Positions 1-12,303 of a stretch of DNA of 64,000 nt are shown here, piece after piece (position 1 is the stretch's first letter; each line of letters opens with the position of its first letter). The stretch comes from Monoplex corrugatus (Eukaryota; Mollusca; Gastropoda; Littorinimorpha; Ranellidae): contig JAPXFY010000016.1 of NCBI GenBank assembly GCA_030674185.1, positions 49,475,250 to 49,539,249 of the forward strand. Direction: 5' to 3'. The notes beneath the pieces were generated by a model. The model saw only the letters and a list, made by a program, of their open reading frames with translations, made no database searches and was not told the DNA's origin. The position numbers and the translations under genes were made by a program.

Positions 1-49
1 CATGCCCCATAGGCACACATGCATCCATATTATTACAAACGATTTTTGC

Positions 50-440
50 ATGGTGCTATTCTCCAAACTAATTAGGGCAGACTGTACATTACACATAATA
101 GACTTGTTTTCAGTGGAACACTAGAACTCAGCTGTTAGGCAAGCTGACAACACTACTATGCCATGGCACAGCCTGCATCTTTGGTGGGTATGTATGCTGG
201 TGTTTTATGTTTCAATAAGCTGTCTACTGACATGGCTTATATAATCTTGAATATGCGTATTTGATACTTTGTATGCATTTACACACAAAAGGGGTTTAGG
301 CACTGGTAGGTTTACAAACCTGTTGACTTGGGAGATTGGTAAAATCTCCACTCTTTACCCACCAGACAGAGGATTAGGTACATCAAACCCAGAACTTTCC
401 AACTAAAAATCCAACATTTGCCCACATGACTACCACATAG
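50..440 (-). repeat. tRNA-derived SINE, family A copy
   Basis: This is one of about ten dispersed copies in the window of a roughly 430-bp element. Shared landmarks, read on the plus strand, are a stretch like GCATCTTTGGTGGG, then AGGGGGTTTAGGCACTGG, then CTCCACCCTTTACCCACC. The better-preserved copy at 7905-8220 shows that the minus-strand 5' end is tRNA-like. This copy runs antisense and has lost a clear B box. Confidence 0.7.
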
Positions 441-624
441 TAGCAAACTTGGTATATAAGTAGGTGAAGTGTGGTTTGAATTTTTGTGGTATTTTGATTT
501 TGTGTGCGTTTTGTTTTGGTTTTTTGGTCTAAAATCACTTGCAGTGGAAAGATCTAAAACAGAGGTTGACACATGTTTTTTCTTTCTGATAATCCTGTAG
601 ACACACAGACACAGACACATGCGC

Positions 625-625
<1 letters not shown>

Positions 626-676
<51 letters not shown>

Positions 677-829
677 CACACACCTCTCTCTTACACACAC
701 ACACACACACACCCCTACACACCCCTCTTCTCTTACACACACACATACACTACACACACACACACGTGCACGTCACAGAAATACAATTGAAATATGTCTC
801 AACAAAACTTGTAAATATATATATATATA
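626..829. repeat. (CA)n microsatellite with short (TA)n tail
   Basis: Imperfect CA dinucleotide repeats with CT interruptions run from 626 to about 768. A short TATATATATATA run follows near 817. Open frames through it on both strands are products of the dinucleotide repeat and are not genes. Confidence 0.95.
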
Positions 830-1019
830 CACCTCAACCAACATCTGACAAATTGTGGGCCACAATCAACAACAACAACCAAATAACCACCTCAGCTGTC
901 TCCTCCTCCATCAATAATCAATTCACACACAGCATTATATAAAAGTTGGCCTCAATGATTGGCAAAATACAGGCAGAGCTTCTTCCACCATTCAATCTTC
1001 CTGCACAGGACACCACTGT

Positions 1020-1510
1020 CGTCATACAGACCCAACAAAATGTTTGTGAGCAACACACCACAGGCTTGATATTGGCCCAACAAAATCTTTGTGAGCAACA
1101 CACCACTGTCCTCATATTGGCCCAACAAAATCTTTGTGAGCAACACACCACAGGCTTGATATTGGTCCAACAAAATCTTTGTGAGCAACACACCACAGGC
1201 TTGATATTGGCCCAACAAAATCTTTGCGAGCAACACACCACTGTCCTCATACTGGCCCAACAAAATCTTTGTGAGCAACACACCATGCTTGATATTGGCC
1301 CAACAAAATCTTTGTGAGCAACACACCACAGGCTTGATATTGGCCCAACAAAATCTTTGTGAGCAACAACCACAGGCTTGATATTGGCCAACAAAATCTA
1401 AAAGTATTCATACTGGCCCAACAAAATCTTGTCAGCAACACCCACTGTCTTCATACTGACCAACAAAATCTTTGCGAGCAACAACACCACAGCTCATATT
1501 GACCCAACAA
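1020..1510. repeat. 45-bp minisatellite, about 10 copies
   Basis: The core CAACAAAATCTTTGTGAGCA recurs at 1033, 1078, 1123 and 1168, which is an exact 45-bp step. Later copies are shorter or longer by a few bases. Two variants of the second half alternate, one with CACTGTCCTCATA and one with CAGGCTTGATA. The reading frames through it on both strands are repeat artefacts. Confidence 0.95.
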
Positions 1511-1554
1511 AACTTTGTGAACCAATACGACTACACACACACAGCTGTATCATT

Positions 1555-4500
1555 GCCCAACAAACCTAAGTTACAGATCTACCACCTCACTCCCCAACAA
1601 CCTCACAGTTACAGACTACCATCTCACTCCCCAACAACCTCACAGTTACAGACTTACCACCTCACTCCCCAACAACCTCACAGTTACAGACTACCATCTC
1701 ATTCCCCAACAACCTCACAGTTACAGACTACCACCTCACTCCCCAACAACCTCACAGTTACAGACTACCATCTCACTCCCCAACAACCTCACAGTTACAG
1801 ACTCTACCACCTCACTCCCCAACAACCTCACAGTTAAACATCACAGTTACAGACTACCACATCACTCCCCAACAACATCACAGTTACAGACTACCACACT
1901 CACTCCCAACAACATCACAGTTACAGACTACCACATCACCCCAACAACTCTACAAGTTACAGACTACCACTCATCCCAACAACTCACAGTTACAGACTAC
2001 CACTCACTCCCCAACAACATCACAGTTACAGACTACCACATCACTCCCCAACAACTCACAGTTACAGACTACCACATCACTCCCCAACAACATCACAGTT
2101 ACAGACTACCACCTCACTCCCCAACAACTCACAGTTACAGACTACCCATCACTCCCCAACAACTCACAGTTACGGGACTACCACATCACTCCCAACAACT
2201 CACAGTTACAGACTACACCTCACTCCCAACAACATCACAGTTACAGACTACCACTCACTCCCCAACAACATCACAGTTACAGACACACCATACTCCCAAC
2301 AACTCACAGTTACAGACTACACATCACTCCCAACAACATCACAGTTACAGACTACCATCACTCCCCAACAACATCACAGTTACAGACTACCACTCACTCC
2401 CCAACAACTTCACAGTTACAGACTAACACATCACTCCCAACAACATCACAGTTACAGACTACACTCACCCCACACTCACAGTTACGACTACCACATCACT
2501 CCCAACAACTCACAGTTACAGACTACCACTCACTCCCCAACAACATCACAGTTACAGACTACACACATCATCTCCCAACAACATCACAGTTACAGACTAC
2601 CACCATCACTCCCAACAACTCACAGTTACAGACTACCACATCACTCCCCAACAACATCACAGTTACAGACTACCACATCATCCCCAACAACATCACAGTT
2701 ACAGACTACCACATCACTCCCCAACAACATCACAGTTACAGACTACCACATCACTCCCAACAACATCAGTTACAGACTACACACATCACTCCCAACAACA
2801 TCACAGTTACAGACTACCCATCACTCCCAACAACATCAAGTTACAGACTACACTCACTCCCAACAACTCACATTACAGACTACCACATCACTCCCAACAA
2901 CATCACAGTTACAGACTACCACATCACTCCCACAACATCACAGTTACAGACTACCACTCACTCACCCAATACTAACATCACTCAGTTACAGACTACCACA
3001 TCACTCCCAACAACATCACAGTTACAGACTACCACATCACTCCCAACAACATCACAGTTACAGACTACCACATCACTCCCCAACAACATCACAGTTACAG
3101 ACTACCACATCACTCCCCAACAACATCACAGTTACAGACTACCACATCACTCCCTAACAACCTCACAGTTACAGACTACCACTCACTCCCCAACAACATC
3201 ACAGTTACAGACTACCACATCACTCCCAACAACATCACAGTTACAGACTACCACATCACTCCCCAACAACATCACAGTTACAGACTACCACATCACTCCC
3301 CAACAACATCACAGTTACAGACTAACCACATCACTCCCTCAACAACCTCACAGTTACAGACTACCACATCACTCCCCAACAACATCACAGTTACAGACTA
3401 CCACATCACTCCCCAACAACATCACAGTTACAGACTACCACATCACTCCCAACAACATCACAGTTACAGACTACCACATCACTCCCCAACAACATCACAA
3501 TTACAGACTACCACATCACTCCTCAACAACCTCACAGTTACAGACTACCACATCACTCCCCAACAACATCACAGTTACAGACTACCACATCACTCCCCAA
3601 CAACCTCACAGTTACAGACTACCACATCACTCCCCAACAACATCACAGTTACAGACTACCACATCACTCCCCAACAACATCACAGTTACAGACTACCACA
3701 TCACTCCCCAACAACATCACAGTTACAGACTACCACATCACTCCCCAACAACATCACAGTTACAGACTACCACATCACTCCCCAACAACATCACAGTTAC
3801 AGACTACCACTCACTCCCCAACAACATCACAGTTACAGACTACCACTCACTCCCCAACAACATCACAGTTACAGACTACCACATCACTCCCCAACAACAT
3901 CACAGTTACAGACTACCACATCACTCCCCAACAACATCACAGTTACAGACTACCACATCACTCCCCAACAACATCACAGTTACAGACTACCACATCACTC
4001 CCCAACAACATCACAATTACAGACTACCACATCACTCCCCAACAACATCACAGTTACAGACTACCACATCACTCCCCAACAACATCACAGTTACAGACTA
4101 CCACATCACTCCCCAACAACCTCACAGTTACAGACTACCACATCACTCCCCAACAACATCACATTACAGACTACCACATCACTCCCAACAACCTCACAGT
4201 TACAGACTACCACATCACTCCCCAACAACATCACAGTTACAGACTACCACATCACTCCCCAACAACATCACAGATTACAGACTACCACACTCACTCCCAA
4301 TCAACAACATCACATTACAGTACCACATCACTCCCCAACAACTCACATTAAGACTACCACCCCAACAACATCACAGTTACAGACTACCACATCACTCCCC
4401 AACAACATCACAGTTACAGACTACCACATCACTCCCCAACAACATCACATTACAGACTACCACATCACTCCCAACAACCTCACAGTTACAGACTACCCTC

Positions 4501-5065
4501 CTCCCAACAACATCACAATTACAGACTACCACATCACTCCCCAACAACTCTACAGATTAATCAGACATACCACATCACTCCCCAACAACATCACAGTTAC
4601 AGACTACCACTCACTCCCCAACAACATCACGTTACAGACTACCACTCACTCCCCAACAACATCACAGTTACAGACTACCACATCACTCCCCAACAACATC
4701 ACAGTTACAGACTACCACATCACTCCCCAACAACATCACAACTACAGACTACCACCTCACTCCCCAACAACATCACAGTTACAGACTACCACCCATCACT
4801 CCCCAACAACATCACATTACAGACTACCACCTCACTCCCCAACAACATCACAGTTACAGACTACCACCTCACTCCCCAACAACATCACAATTACAGACTA
4901 CCACCTCACTCCCCAACAACATCACAGTTACAGACTACCCCCTCACTCCCCAACAACCTCACAGTTACAGACTACCACATCACTCCCCAACAACCAGTTA
5001 CATGCTCTACCACTTCAATCCCCAACAACCTCAGAGTTACATGCTCTACCACTTCACTCCCCAAC
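1555..5065. repeat. 37-bp satellite array, about 94 copies
   Basis: The unit is 37 bp and consists of CAGTTACAGACTACCACATC followed by ACTCCCCAACAACATCA. From about 3000 to 4250 the copies are nearly identical. From 1830 to 3000 and from 4260 to 4640 many copies lack one to several bases. That patchy decay could reflect real array edges or uncorrected sequencing errors. The block ACTCCCCAACAA resembles CCCAACAAAA in the neighbouring 45-bp array, so the two may share an origin. Confidence 0.95.
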
Positions 5066-5069
5066 AACC

Positions 5070-5195
5070 TCAGGGCCAAAGTTTGGAGTTTGTTCAAGAG
5101 GAATCCATCACACACCGACAATCCCATCTGCGCACCACCCAAATCTGCCATCAATCTGGCAGACTCCACGAGCCTGCGCGAAACCTCAGGGTTAC
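5070..5195 (-). repeat. Dispersed repeat family C, fragment
   Basis: Read on the minus strand, this matches the end of family C: an AATTGCTGGCAGATTTGG-like stretch followed by a CCTCTTGAACAAACTCC-like end. Better copies lie at 33565, 47128 and 63230. It abuts the satellite array directly. Confidence 0.6.
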
Positions 5196-5321
5196 ATGAC
5201 AATTTTTATTGTTTTTTTCCTTTTTTAACTGTTAATCCTACCACTCACTCCTTCATCCTATCTACAAGCTTATACAAGCAGCCTGCGGGAAGCTGGTGAA
5301 CAGGTTAAGTAAATGAAAGGG

Positions 5322-5499
5322 TTAACTCTGACTCCCGTACCCTATCCACCAACTGCAGAAACTTAACCCTGTGATTCCCTCACCCTGTCCAGGAAGCTGG
5401 AGAAAAGAGTGAGGAAGTCAAAGTGTTAAGTTTTTGCTTTGCTAGCATGGCTGACAACGCAAGATGCTGGAGGACAGGGTGCGGTTGTCAAAGGGTTAA
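5322..5499. mobile_element. TTAA-flanked palindromic MITE (family D)
   Basis: TTAA at 5322-5325 and 5496-5499 bracket this copy. The outer arms pair as CTCTGACTCCCGTACCC with the complement near 5478-5495. An inner inverted repeat is centred on CCAGGAAGCTGG, and a conserved spacer TTTTGCTTTGCTAGCATGG follows. TTAA duplications with CCCTTT-like ends are the hallmark of piggyBac-type transposition. No coding capacity. Confidence 0.75.
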
Positions 5500-6209
5500 A
5501 GTGAGGATGTTGTGTGAAGGTGGGGGCTCGGGAGTTGAGGGTGTGTATGATATTGTTGTGACTAATGTCTGCATTACCAATACTGGCTGTAGCTAAAGCG
5601 GGAGAGCTATAAAAGCAGCTGCTGTCAACCAGCTGCTGTTTTCTGGTCAATACAGCTTTGACAGGTTAAGGCGAACTGAGCAGTCTGCAGGATGGCTGGT
5701 TCTGTTGATAGAAAAGCAAACGCAGATAGACAACTGCCATGGCTCCAAGAGAAGGAATGAAAGATATCTCCTTTGTAATGGTATGACCAAACAGAAAGGT
5801 AAAAACCCCCAAGCAGACAAAGCAGACCTTCTCCTCAACAGAATAAACCGTCTCATCTTAAATACAAAACAAACAAAATCTCTAAGGAAAACAATGCAAT
5901 AAAAAGAAGAGAAGGAAAAAAATGGAAAGGAGATAAGACTGTTGAGGGTTGCAAGCAGCCAAGGAGACCTTTCCACAGCACTCTGTCAGTATGAAGGTCC
6001 TTCAAAAGGAAGATCCAATGCTCCCAAAGTAGGTGACACATTTCGTTCTCTGTAGAACACATCAAACCTGCTGCCTGGGATAGGAATAGGAGAGGAGCAT
6101 CCATACACATAATGCAGAGCCATCCACCCAAACTTAAAATAGCAGAATTCTACAACATGGAGAAAAATCTGCTGACAAGAGTCATGGACTCGAGATCTTT
6201 TTTCTTTCT
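5500..6209. other. Intergenic DNA, no feature recognised
   Basis: I see no repeat, RNA gene or coding exon here. The open frames are short and lack codon structure or splice context. Confidence 0.5.
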
Positions 6210-6590
6210 TTTATTGTTGTTTAAAGCCCAGCCGACTGCACAGAGCCATATCAGGGCTATAACCGCTTTAAAACATACAAAACTTCAACAGGAAAAAAAA
6301 AAGAAAAAGAAAAGAAAATTAAGTACACATATCAATGCATTCGCGCACATAATCTAAGGACATGCCCCTGGTGTAGGACCATTCGTCCGATTTATCGCAC
6401 AGGGGAAATTTAAAAAAACACACCTGAATACAAATATAAGCACACTAAAACATATATAAAAACAGGAATAAATTACCTAAAATTGCTTCGCATATCTCAC
6501 CTCCTTAGAGCCAAAAATGCACTTAATACGTGTACCCAATTACAATCCGAAGAAAAAGTATGATAAGACTTTTTCGAAAAAATACAAGTG
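6210..6590 (-). repeat. Dispersed retroposon family B copy
   Basis: Landmarks on the plus strand are TTTAAAGCCCAGCCGACTGC, CAGGGCTATAACCGCTTTAA, then TACCCAATTACAATCC. Matching copies lie at 28858, 38520, 41735 and 45955, with a short one at 54712. The copy at 54712 has an 8-bp target-site duplication and lacks its 5' end, so the family spreads as a retroposon. Confidence 0.75.
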
Positions 6591-6784
6591 AATGGACCAT
6601 TAAGGCAGAAAATAAGTAGAAATGACAGAAAGCAAGGCAACAAGGCAGAAACAAAGAGAGTGACAGAAAAGAGGAAATTTCTAGCACAGAATTTCCAGAG
6701 GTGGGTATACTATTTATACTGAAAGAGCCCCCAGCAACCAACGGGGCAAACACAAAACCTGGCCTGTTCACTGCCTATTTAATG

Positions 6785-6976
6785 CTTCAACCCTTTGGCT
6801 CCTGTACCCTGTCCACAGCATCCTGCATTGTCGACCATGCTAGCCAAGCAAAACCTTAACCCTTTTCATTCACTCACCCTATGCACCAGCTTCCGGCAGG
6901 AAACTGGATAGGGTGAGGAAATCAAAGGGATACATTTCTGCAGTTGGTGGATAGTGTGCGGGAGTCAAAGAGTTAA
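6785..6976. mobile_element. Palindromic MITE (family D)
   Basis: Same family as 5322-5499 but with internal parts in a different order: the GCTAGCCAAGCAAAAC spacer comes before the inner palindrome here. The right TTAA is at 6973-6976. The left site has decayed to TTCAA. Confidence 0.7.
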
Positions 6977-6999
6977 TCATTCTGGTAAGTATCCAAGTG

Positions 7000-7350
7000 T
7001 TTTATGGACACATTCCCCTATCTTCCCTGTCCATCCCATTTCAAGATCTTGCCCATGCATAGGGTTTTGTGCAGGCTTAACTCTTTGACTTCCTCACATT
7101 ATCCACCGACTGCAAAGACTTAACCCTTTGACTCCCTCACCGTATCCACCAGCTTCTTGCAGGAAGCTGGTAGAGAAGGTGAGGGAATCAAAGGGTTAAG
7201 TTTTACCTTTCCATCATGTCTAACAATGCAGGTTGGTGGACAGGGTGCAGGAGTCAAAGGGTTAAGGAGTCTGCCATGTAATTGCTGGCAGATTTGGAAC
7301 ACACTGATATCAAATTATCTCATTGTGATGGATCCCTCTTGAAAAAGTTC
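7000..7350 (+). repeat. Family C copy interrupted by a MITE
   Basis: Family C sequence runs to GGTTTTGTGCAGGC at 7076 and resumes with GGAGTCTGCC just after 7265. The MITE at 7077-7265 sits between. The uninterrupted site survives in the copy near 63422-63440 (CAAGCTTAAGGAGTTTG). Confidence 0.75.
7077..7265. mobile_element. Palindromic MITE (family D) inside family C
   Basis: TTAA at 7077-7080 and 7262-7265 flank the insert. The inner inverted repeat pairs TTTGACTCCCTCACCGTATC with its complement on either side of CTTCTTGCAGGAAG. The insertion into family C, with an uninterrupted TTAA site elsewhere in the window, shows that TTAA is the target. Confidence 0.85.
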
Positions 7351-7904
7351 CATCCTCTACAAATTTTGAGAATTATGGCAAACTAAGACACAGATTTGAA
7401 CAGTATCAGAAAATAGGTTCAGTTCTGATTTATTAAAAAGGACAGCATTACTCTTGAAAAATATCCATAAATGCTGCATCCAAATCTGCCACAACCCAAG
7501 CACTCACCCACAACCATGAAAAGTGGTGGCAAATGGTGCAGCATTACTAAGTAATGTCCTTTTGACTCTGATGGGTTGTGGGATCCATAAGCTGTAAATC
7601 AGATGTGACGAATTAAACAAATCAGCAAGGATTTCTCAGCTTCTCATTGACAGACCCCCATGTCTCTCATTTCAGCTCCCAAACACACCATGAACACTTC
7701 CCGCCTAGCCTCATTCAAAGTTCACTGCCAGAGAACCCACAGGCACTATGAACAAGTGTCAAACCCCATGGTGAAGCTACCCACCCAAATATTGATCAGC
7801 ATACAATCACAGCTCTTGCCTTCCATCCTTTGTTTATGGCTTTTAAAAAAAAATGTTTCGAACAAAATATTTTTGTCTGATGCGTGTATGTTATGTTGTT
7901 TTAT
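7351..7904. other. Intergenic DNA, no feature recognised
   Basis: No repeat or coding exon is evident. A 134-codon frame starting at 7660 has no splice or codon support and runs into the SINE downstream. Confidence 0.5.
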
Positions 7905-8220
7905 CCACACTATGCAATCAGTATGTTACTCTTACAATCTGAGTACTCCGTCTCTGGTGGGCATACATGCTGGTTGTTCTCATGTTTCCAAAATCCACCA
8001 GACACCGACATGGTTTATTGGATCTTTAACATATTATTTCATGTTCAGCATGTGCATCATGTAAAGAGACTTCAGCACTATAAGACCTGCACACATGCTA
8101 TCCTGGGAAATAAAAAAAAAATCTTTACCCCTAACTACTATGCAGTGCCCAGGCAGGTTCAACCCACACCTTCCAATTAGAAGTTTAAAATCTTATCCAC
8201 TCGGCTATCTTGCTGTCCTT
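7905..8220 (-). repeat. tRNA-derived SINE, family A, with A and B boxes
   Basis: On the minus strand the element begins with AGATAGCCGAGTGGATAAG, a good tRNA A box. About 35 bases later comes GGTGTGGGTTGAACC, a degenerate B box. The conserved body then follows, with the GATCCAATAAACC-like block and the CCAGCATGTATGCCCACC-like block. It gives the best evidence in the window that family A is tRNA-derived and RNA polymerase III promoted. Confidence 0.8.
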
Positions 8221-9594
8221 CCAGTCTGACTGGACATGTTTGACCATGGCCAGAGACACTTTGTGCAAGCAGCATCCAGTCCACCCAGCTGTGAATGGAA
8301 GGTAAAGCAGCAAGGGACAGGAATGGGATCTACCCTCAAACAGTTGACCTGGAGTAGCAAGATCTTTTCTAGCTCATTTCCCTGCGACCCAACATAGGAT
8401 TATAGAACCTTAATGGTTTTTTTTTTACCACACAGCAAGAGACTGACTGCTGTATGGTCAGTTTGCTGGTGTTCCTTTTTTTCCCCCCTCTTTTTCAAGG
8501 ATTATGGCACTTAAGCAGTTTCCTTTGAATTCACCTTTTTGTTTGTCTTTTTTCTGTTCCATTTTCCATGCTGCAATAATGGTCATAGAAGCTGGGACAT
8601 TTGTTACACTGCTGTGATGATGATGACAATAAGGGTTATCATAACGATGCTAAGGAGTTCCACCTAGGATTGCTAGAGCCATACTCAATGCTTACTATCA
8701 TGATATGTGACTGGTTCTTGCGAACGGGGTCACAAGTCGCAACATGTGAACTGAGATACGGGCCTGAAAAGGTAGTGAGGGTCGATCTGGGTGATTTGAG
8801 ATTTTTGTTCCTACACATTGTCTGACCATTAATCTATCAATTATGGCAAAGATTAAAGTGAAATTTGGGCTGAAAGAGTGTTAAAATAACATTTTAAAGT
8901 GATAACCCATCAAGAATGTGCAGATTTTTTCCATGAAAATGCGTGTGTTTGAGCTTTAATTTAGGCCATGAAACCGTACAGGGCCTCAGCATATCGCATA
9001 CCATTGGAATCAGCTCGCGAAATAGCTAGTATGTAGTGCAGAACCACTTTATCTATCACTTCACTAAGTTTGATGAAGATAGAATACTGGTTGCTAAGGA
9101 AAAAGCAGAGAATTTTGTTGTCCTTCTTTAACTCTGCTTTTCTCAAAATGGCCATCCCATCACCCACTCCCTTTAAATTACTGTAACTCGCTCAATTTTC
9201 CAGTTAGACAGTTGAATTATACATCATTGGAAAGAGCATTTTTTCTGCTTTCCGGTGATATAAATATCTCTATATCCCCCAAAATTAAGTTGTGACCCCA
9301 TTCGTGAGAACAGGTCACATATATCCTGTAGTCTTCCAGACCCAAGAGGTATAGACAACTGGGATGTTGGTCACGAGATTTGATCAACTCGTCTGTGGTG
9401 TTCTTCTTCTTGTGCATTTAACCAAGATCATGTTTTCAATAAACGGTCAATTTATTTAACATGATGCTGCTGCACAGTCGGCATACTCCAACTTAGGCAA
9501 TAAAAACAGGAAGGAAAAAAAAAAGTTTGAATTTCTTCAACAAAAATAGGTACCCATGTATCAGTGCATTGGTGAATGATTCTGGTGACATTTG
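8221..9594. other. Intergenic DNA with a weak family E fragment
   Basis: 8575-8830 resembles family E (seen at 46610, 61684 and 62050): GATGATGATGACAATAAGG and ATGCTAAGGAGTTCCACC match its body. The remainder, 8221-8574 and 8831-9594, shows no repeat or exon that I can support. Confidence 0.5.
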
Positions 9595-9704
9595 TAACCC
9601 TTTCACCCCTTGCCCTGTTCACCAGCTGCAAATTCAACCTTTTCACTCCCTCATCCTATCCACCAGTAAGGAGTGGAGGGGTTATGTTTTTGCTTTGCTA
9701 TCAT
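9595..9704. mobile_element. Partial family D MITE
   Basis: AACCCTTTCACCCCTTGCCC, a second CACTCCCTCATCC block and the GTTTTTGCTTTGCTATCATG spacer match the family, but the right end is missing. It abuts a LINE relic. Confidence 0.6.
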
Positions 9705-10375
9705 GATTGATAGGAAGACTGAAGTCATGGTGATCAGTAAAAAACATGAAATCCCCTCATGCAAAATAACAGCAAATGGCACAACCTTGACACAAGTTCA
9801 TAAGTTCAAATACCTGGAAACGGTCATTTCATCAGAGGCAGATGCACATCGGAAATAGCCGGCAGAATCGGCCAAGCCAAAACAGCATTCTTACCAACAA
9901 ATGCCTATCAATTAACATCAGGAAGAGAGCCCTTGAATGTTATATAGAACCAATACTGCTATACGGATGTGAGCCGTGGACAGTCAGCAAGCAAAGCCAG
10001 AGCAAGACTGAGGCAGCCGAGATGTGGTTTCTAAGAAGAATGTTGAGAGTTCCATGGACAGCAAAGAAAACAAATGAGACAGTCTTGATGGAGGCAGACA
10101 CAAGTAGATCACTCATAAGGAAGATTAGGAAAAGACAGGCAACATTTATAGGCCATTTTATGAGGAAGGGGGATTTGGAGCACCTGGTCACAACGGGAAA
10201 GCTGGAGGGAAAGAGAGCACCAGGTAGACCCAGGGAGAAAATGCTGGACGGACTTGCAGAGTGGCTGGGGATGAGGAGAGTGGGGGAGATGCTAGGGGCA
10301 ACGAGAGATAGAGACAGATGAAAGTCCATGATCACCAATGCCATGCGGCAAGGCACCTGATGATGATGATGATCA
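9705..10375 (+). pseudogene. RTE-like LINE relic, 3' end of reverse transcriptase
   Basis: Two frames joined by a shift near 9842-9860 encode the C-terminal part of a non-LTR reverse transcriptase ORF. Recognisable blocks are KTEVMVISKKHE, FKYLETVIS, ILLYGCEPWT, RRMLRVPWTAKKTNETV and RKRQATFIGHFMRK. These are typical of the region after the catalytic core in RTE-like elements; the exact clade is uncertain. The catalytic YxDD box is absent because the copy is 5'-truncated. It ends in a (TGA)n tail at 10361-10372. The same 3' end recurs at 48925-49148 and 55265-55610. Confidence 0.8.
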
Positions 10376-12149
10376 TGACTGATGACACAGGGAGCTGATG
10401 GACAGGCTCAGAAATTCAAAGTCAATCTTGCCAAGAACGCACACCTCATACGATGGCCAGTCACACATCCAAATATGGACCACCACACTGACATTAACAA
10501 TAACATATTTCATATGTTTGCTGAATACATAATTTATTCAGTGAAAGCACCAAATCAAAAAATAGTGCCCTATGCATCAATAATCAAATCTGCACATTCT
10601 GAATTACATATATACATACGAGATAGTGTAAAACAATACAAACAACCAATATAGAATAATTCTATAACTTTTTTTCATGTTTATAGAACAAACTGGTTAT
10701 CATGGGCTAAACAATTACAACAAAATAATCGCAGATAGCATTTAATCCTCACATTACATGGTATCATAAAACTGTAGTATCTAAATGTTTACTGGTTAGA
10801 TGAACTGATGAAATGAGCAAACAAAAGCACAGAAATAAACTTTACTTGGTCAGCTATGACCCAACATACCATGAGACAAAACAAAATACATATTTTTCAT
10901 CTGCGAAGCAATGGATTCAAAAATCACCATACTAGATTACAACCCAATCATTCTGACTGAAACCTGCTGTTAGTTTTGAAAAACAGAGAATATTCAATAA
11001 CAGAACAGAACAACTTGAGACTAAAAAATGTTAGAAAAAACTAAGAAGTGTGGAACCAAAATGAGAAACTGGGGTAGGTTGCTTCTTTTTATTCTGAAGA
11101 AAATGGGGGGAAAAGACTGAACAGTCATGCATAAGCATCATGCAAAAACAATACAGCTGTCCAAAGAACATGAAACAAAACCTTTCCCTTAACATCAAGC
11201 AACACAAACAACAATTAACCAAAGAAAAACATTCAAACAGTATCCTTTTAATAACATGCTTATCTAAATCAAAGCGTCTGCCAGCTTTGAAGCAAACAGG
11301 AACCAGAAACAAACAAAAATAGAATCAGGAAGCATAACTGATACAAGAAAACAAGGAGAGACAAGGCTGGTTGTCTTGTCTTGACTTCTTGTATCAAACA
11401 CATGTTTTCTGTTGTCTTCTTGTATCAAATATACGTTCTGATTCTATTTTCATGTATTTCTGATGCCTATTATACTTATGTTATATATACAGAGTCGCAA
11501 GGACTAGATGTAAGATAAATCCAGTCAGACCTGATTCTACAATATTTGAGTAATACAGTGTTTTAAGTTTGAAGTTTGCATGTGAATAATTCAATCCTGG
11601 GAAAAATGCATGTTATGTATGTTATCTCATCAGTACACACAGCTAGAAATGTCATTCGTATTTGTATTAGTTTTCATCAATCAATGCCAGGTGATGTCAA
11701 AAATCACAAAATATAGATTTGCAACTATATTCATTGATTCTCATCTCAACTGCTGTAATTTGTTTTATACTGTTTTGTCTCTGTTCCCCCTCCCCCTCTT
11801 ATCTGTGGCCCATTATTGACACTGAACAGACTGAAATGTAAAACCTGTGGCAAAATCTGAATCTGTCCGGAAAAGAACTTTTCAGACATTTGTCTCATGC
11901 TATAACCTTGAGCAAACTTTATGGTACAGAATACAGAAGTTAACATGAAAATGGCACTATTTTTCCTTTGGTTGCTTTTGTTGACCAGAAGAGACAAATC
12001 ATCACAATTTTCTTAAAGTACGGATTTCTTCCATGATAGCTAACAAAATGCATTCACTTTTCATGCAAATGAAATACAAATCATACCTCAAGAAAAACAA
12101 GGTTCTGCAAAATGCATTTTTCCTTTGGTACTCGATTCTTTACCACAGT
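10376..12149. other. SORD: SORD 3' flank, probably containing the 3' UTR
   Basis: This is the DNA downstream of the SORD stop on the minus strand. I cannot place the poly(A) site: TTTATT (AATAAA on the minus strand) occurs near 11087 and 10532. 11265-11360 shares GCAAACAGGAACCAGAAA with 63783-63801, so part is a low-copy dispersed repeat. 11325-11440 contains a loose inverted repeat around TGATACAAGAAAAC. Confidence 0.4.
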
Positions 12150-12303
12150 TCATTTTCGCGCACAACTGATCATGATCTTAACGCCTTCTCCACGCTTGGC
12201 GGCTTCAAAGGCTTCTATGCTTTTCTCCAGTGTGTAGCGATGCGTGATCAGGGGTTTGACATTCACCTTGCCCGATGCAACCATCGCTAGAGCAGTGGGA
12301 TAA
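12150..12303 (-). CDS. SORD: SORD exon 9 (stop codon)
   Basis: Encodes [18 protein letters not shown] and onward to KIMISCARK, with TGA at 12150-12152. The acceptor is atttcag. It matches the conserved SORD C-terminal helix region. Confidence 0.94.

Noticed and set aside
573..942. His/Thr-rich frames through the CA repeat
   Set aside because: Dinucleotide repeats are open in every frame. No start context or conserved sequence.
1020..5065. CRISPR-like array of regular direct repeats
   Set aside because: The repeats are head-to-tail with no unique spacers, the setting is an intron-rich animal genome, and there are no cas genes. They are minisatellites.
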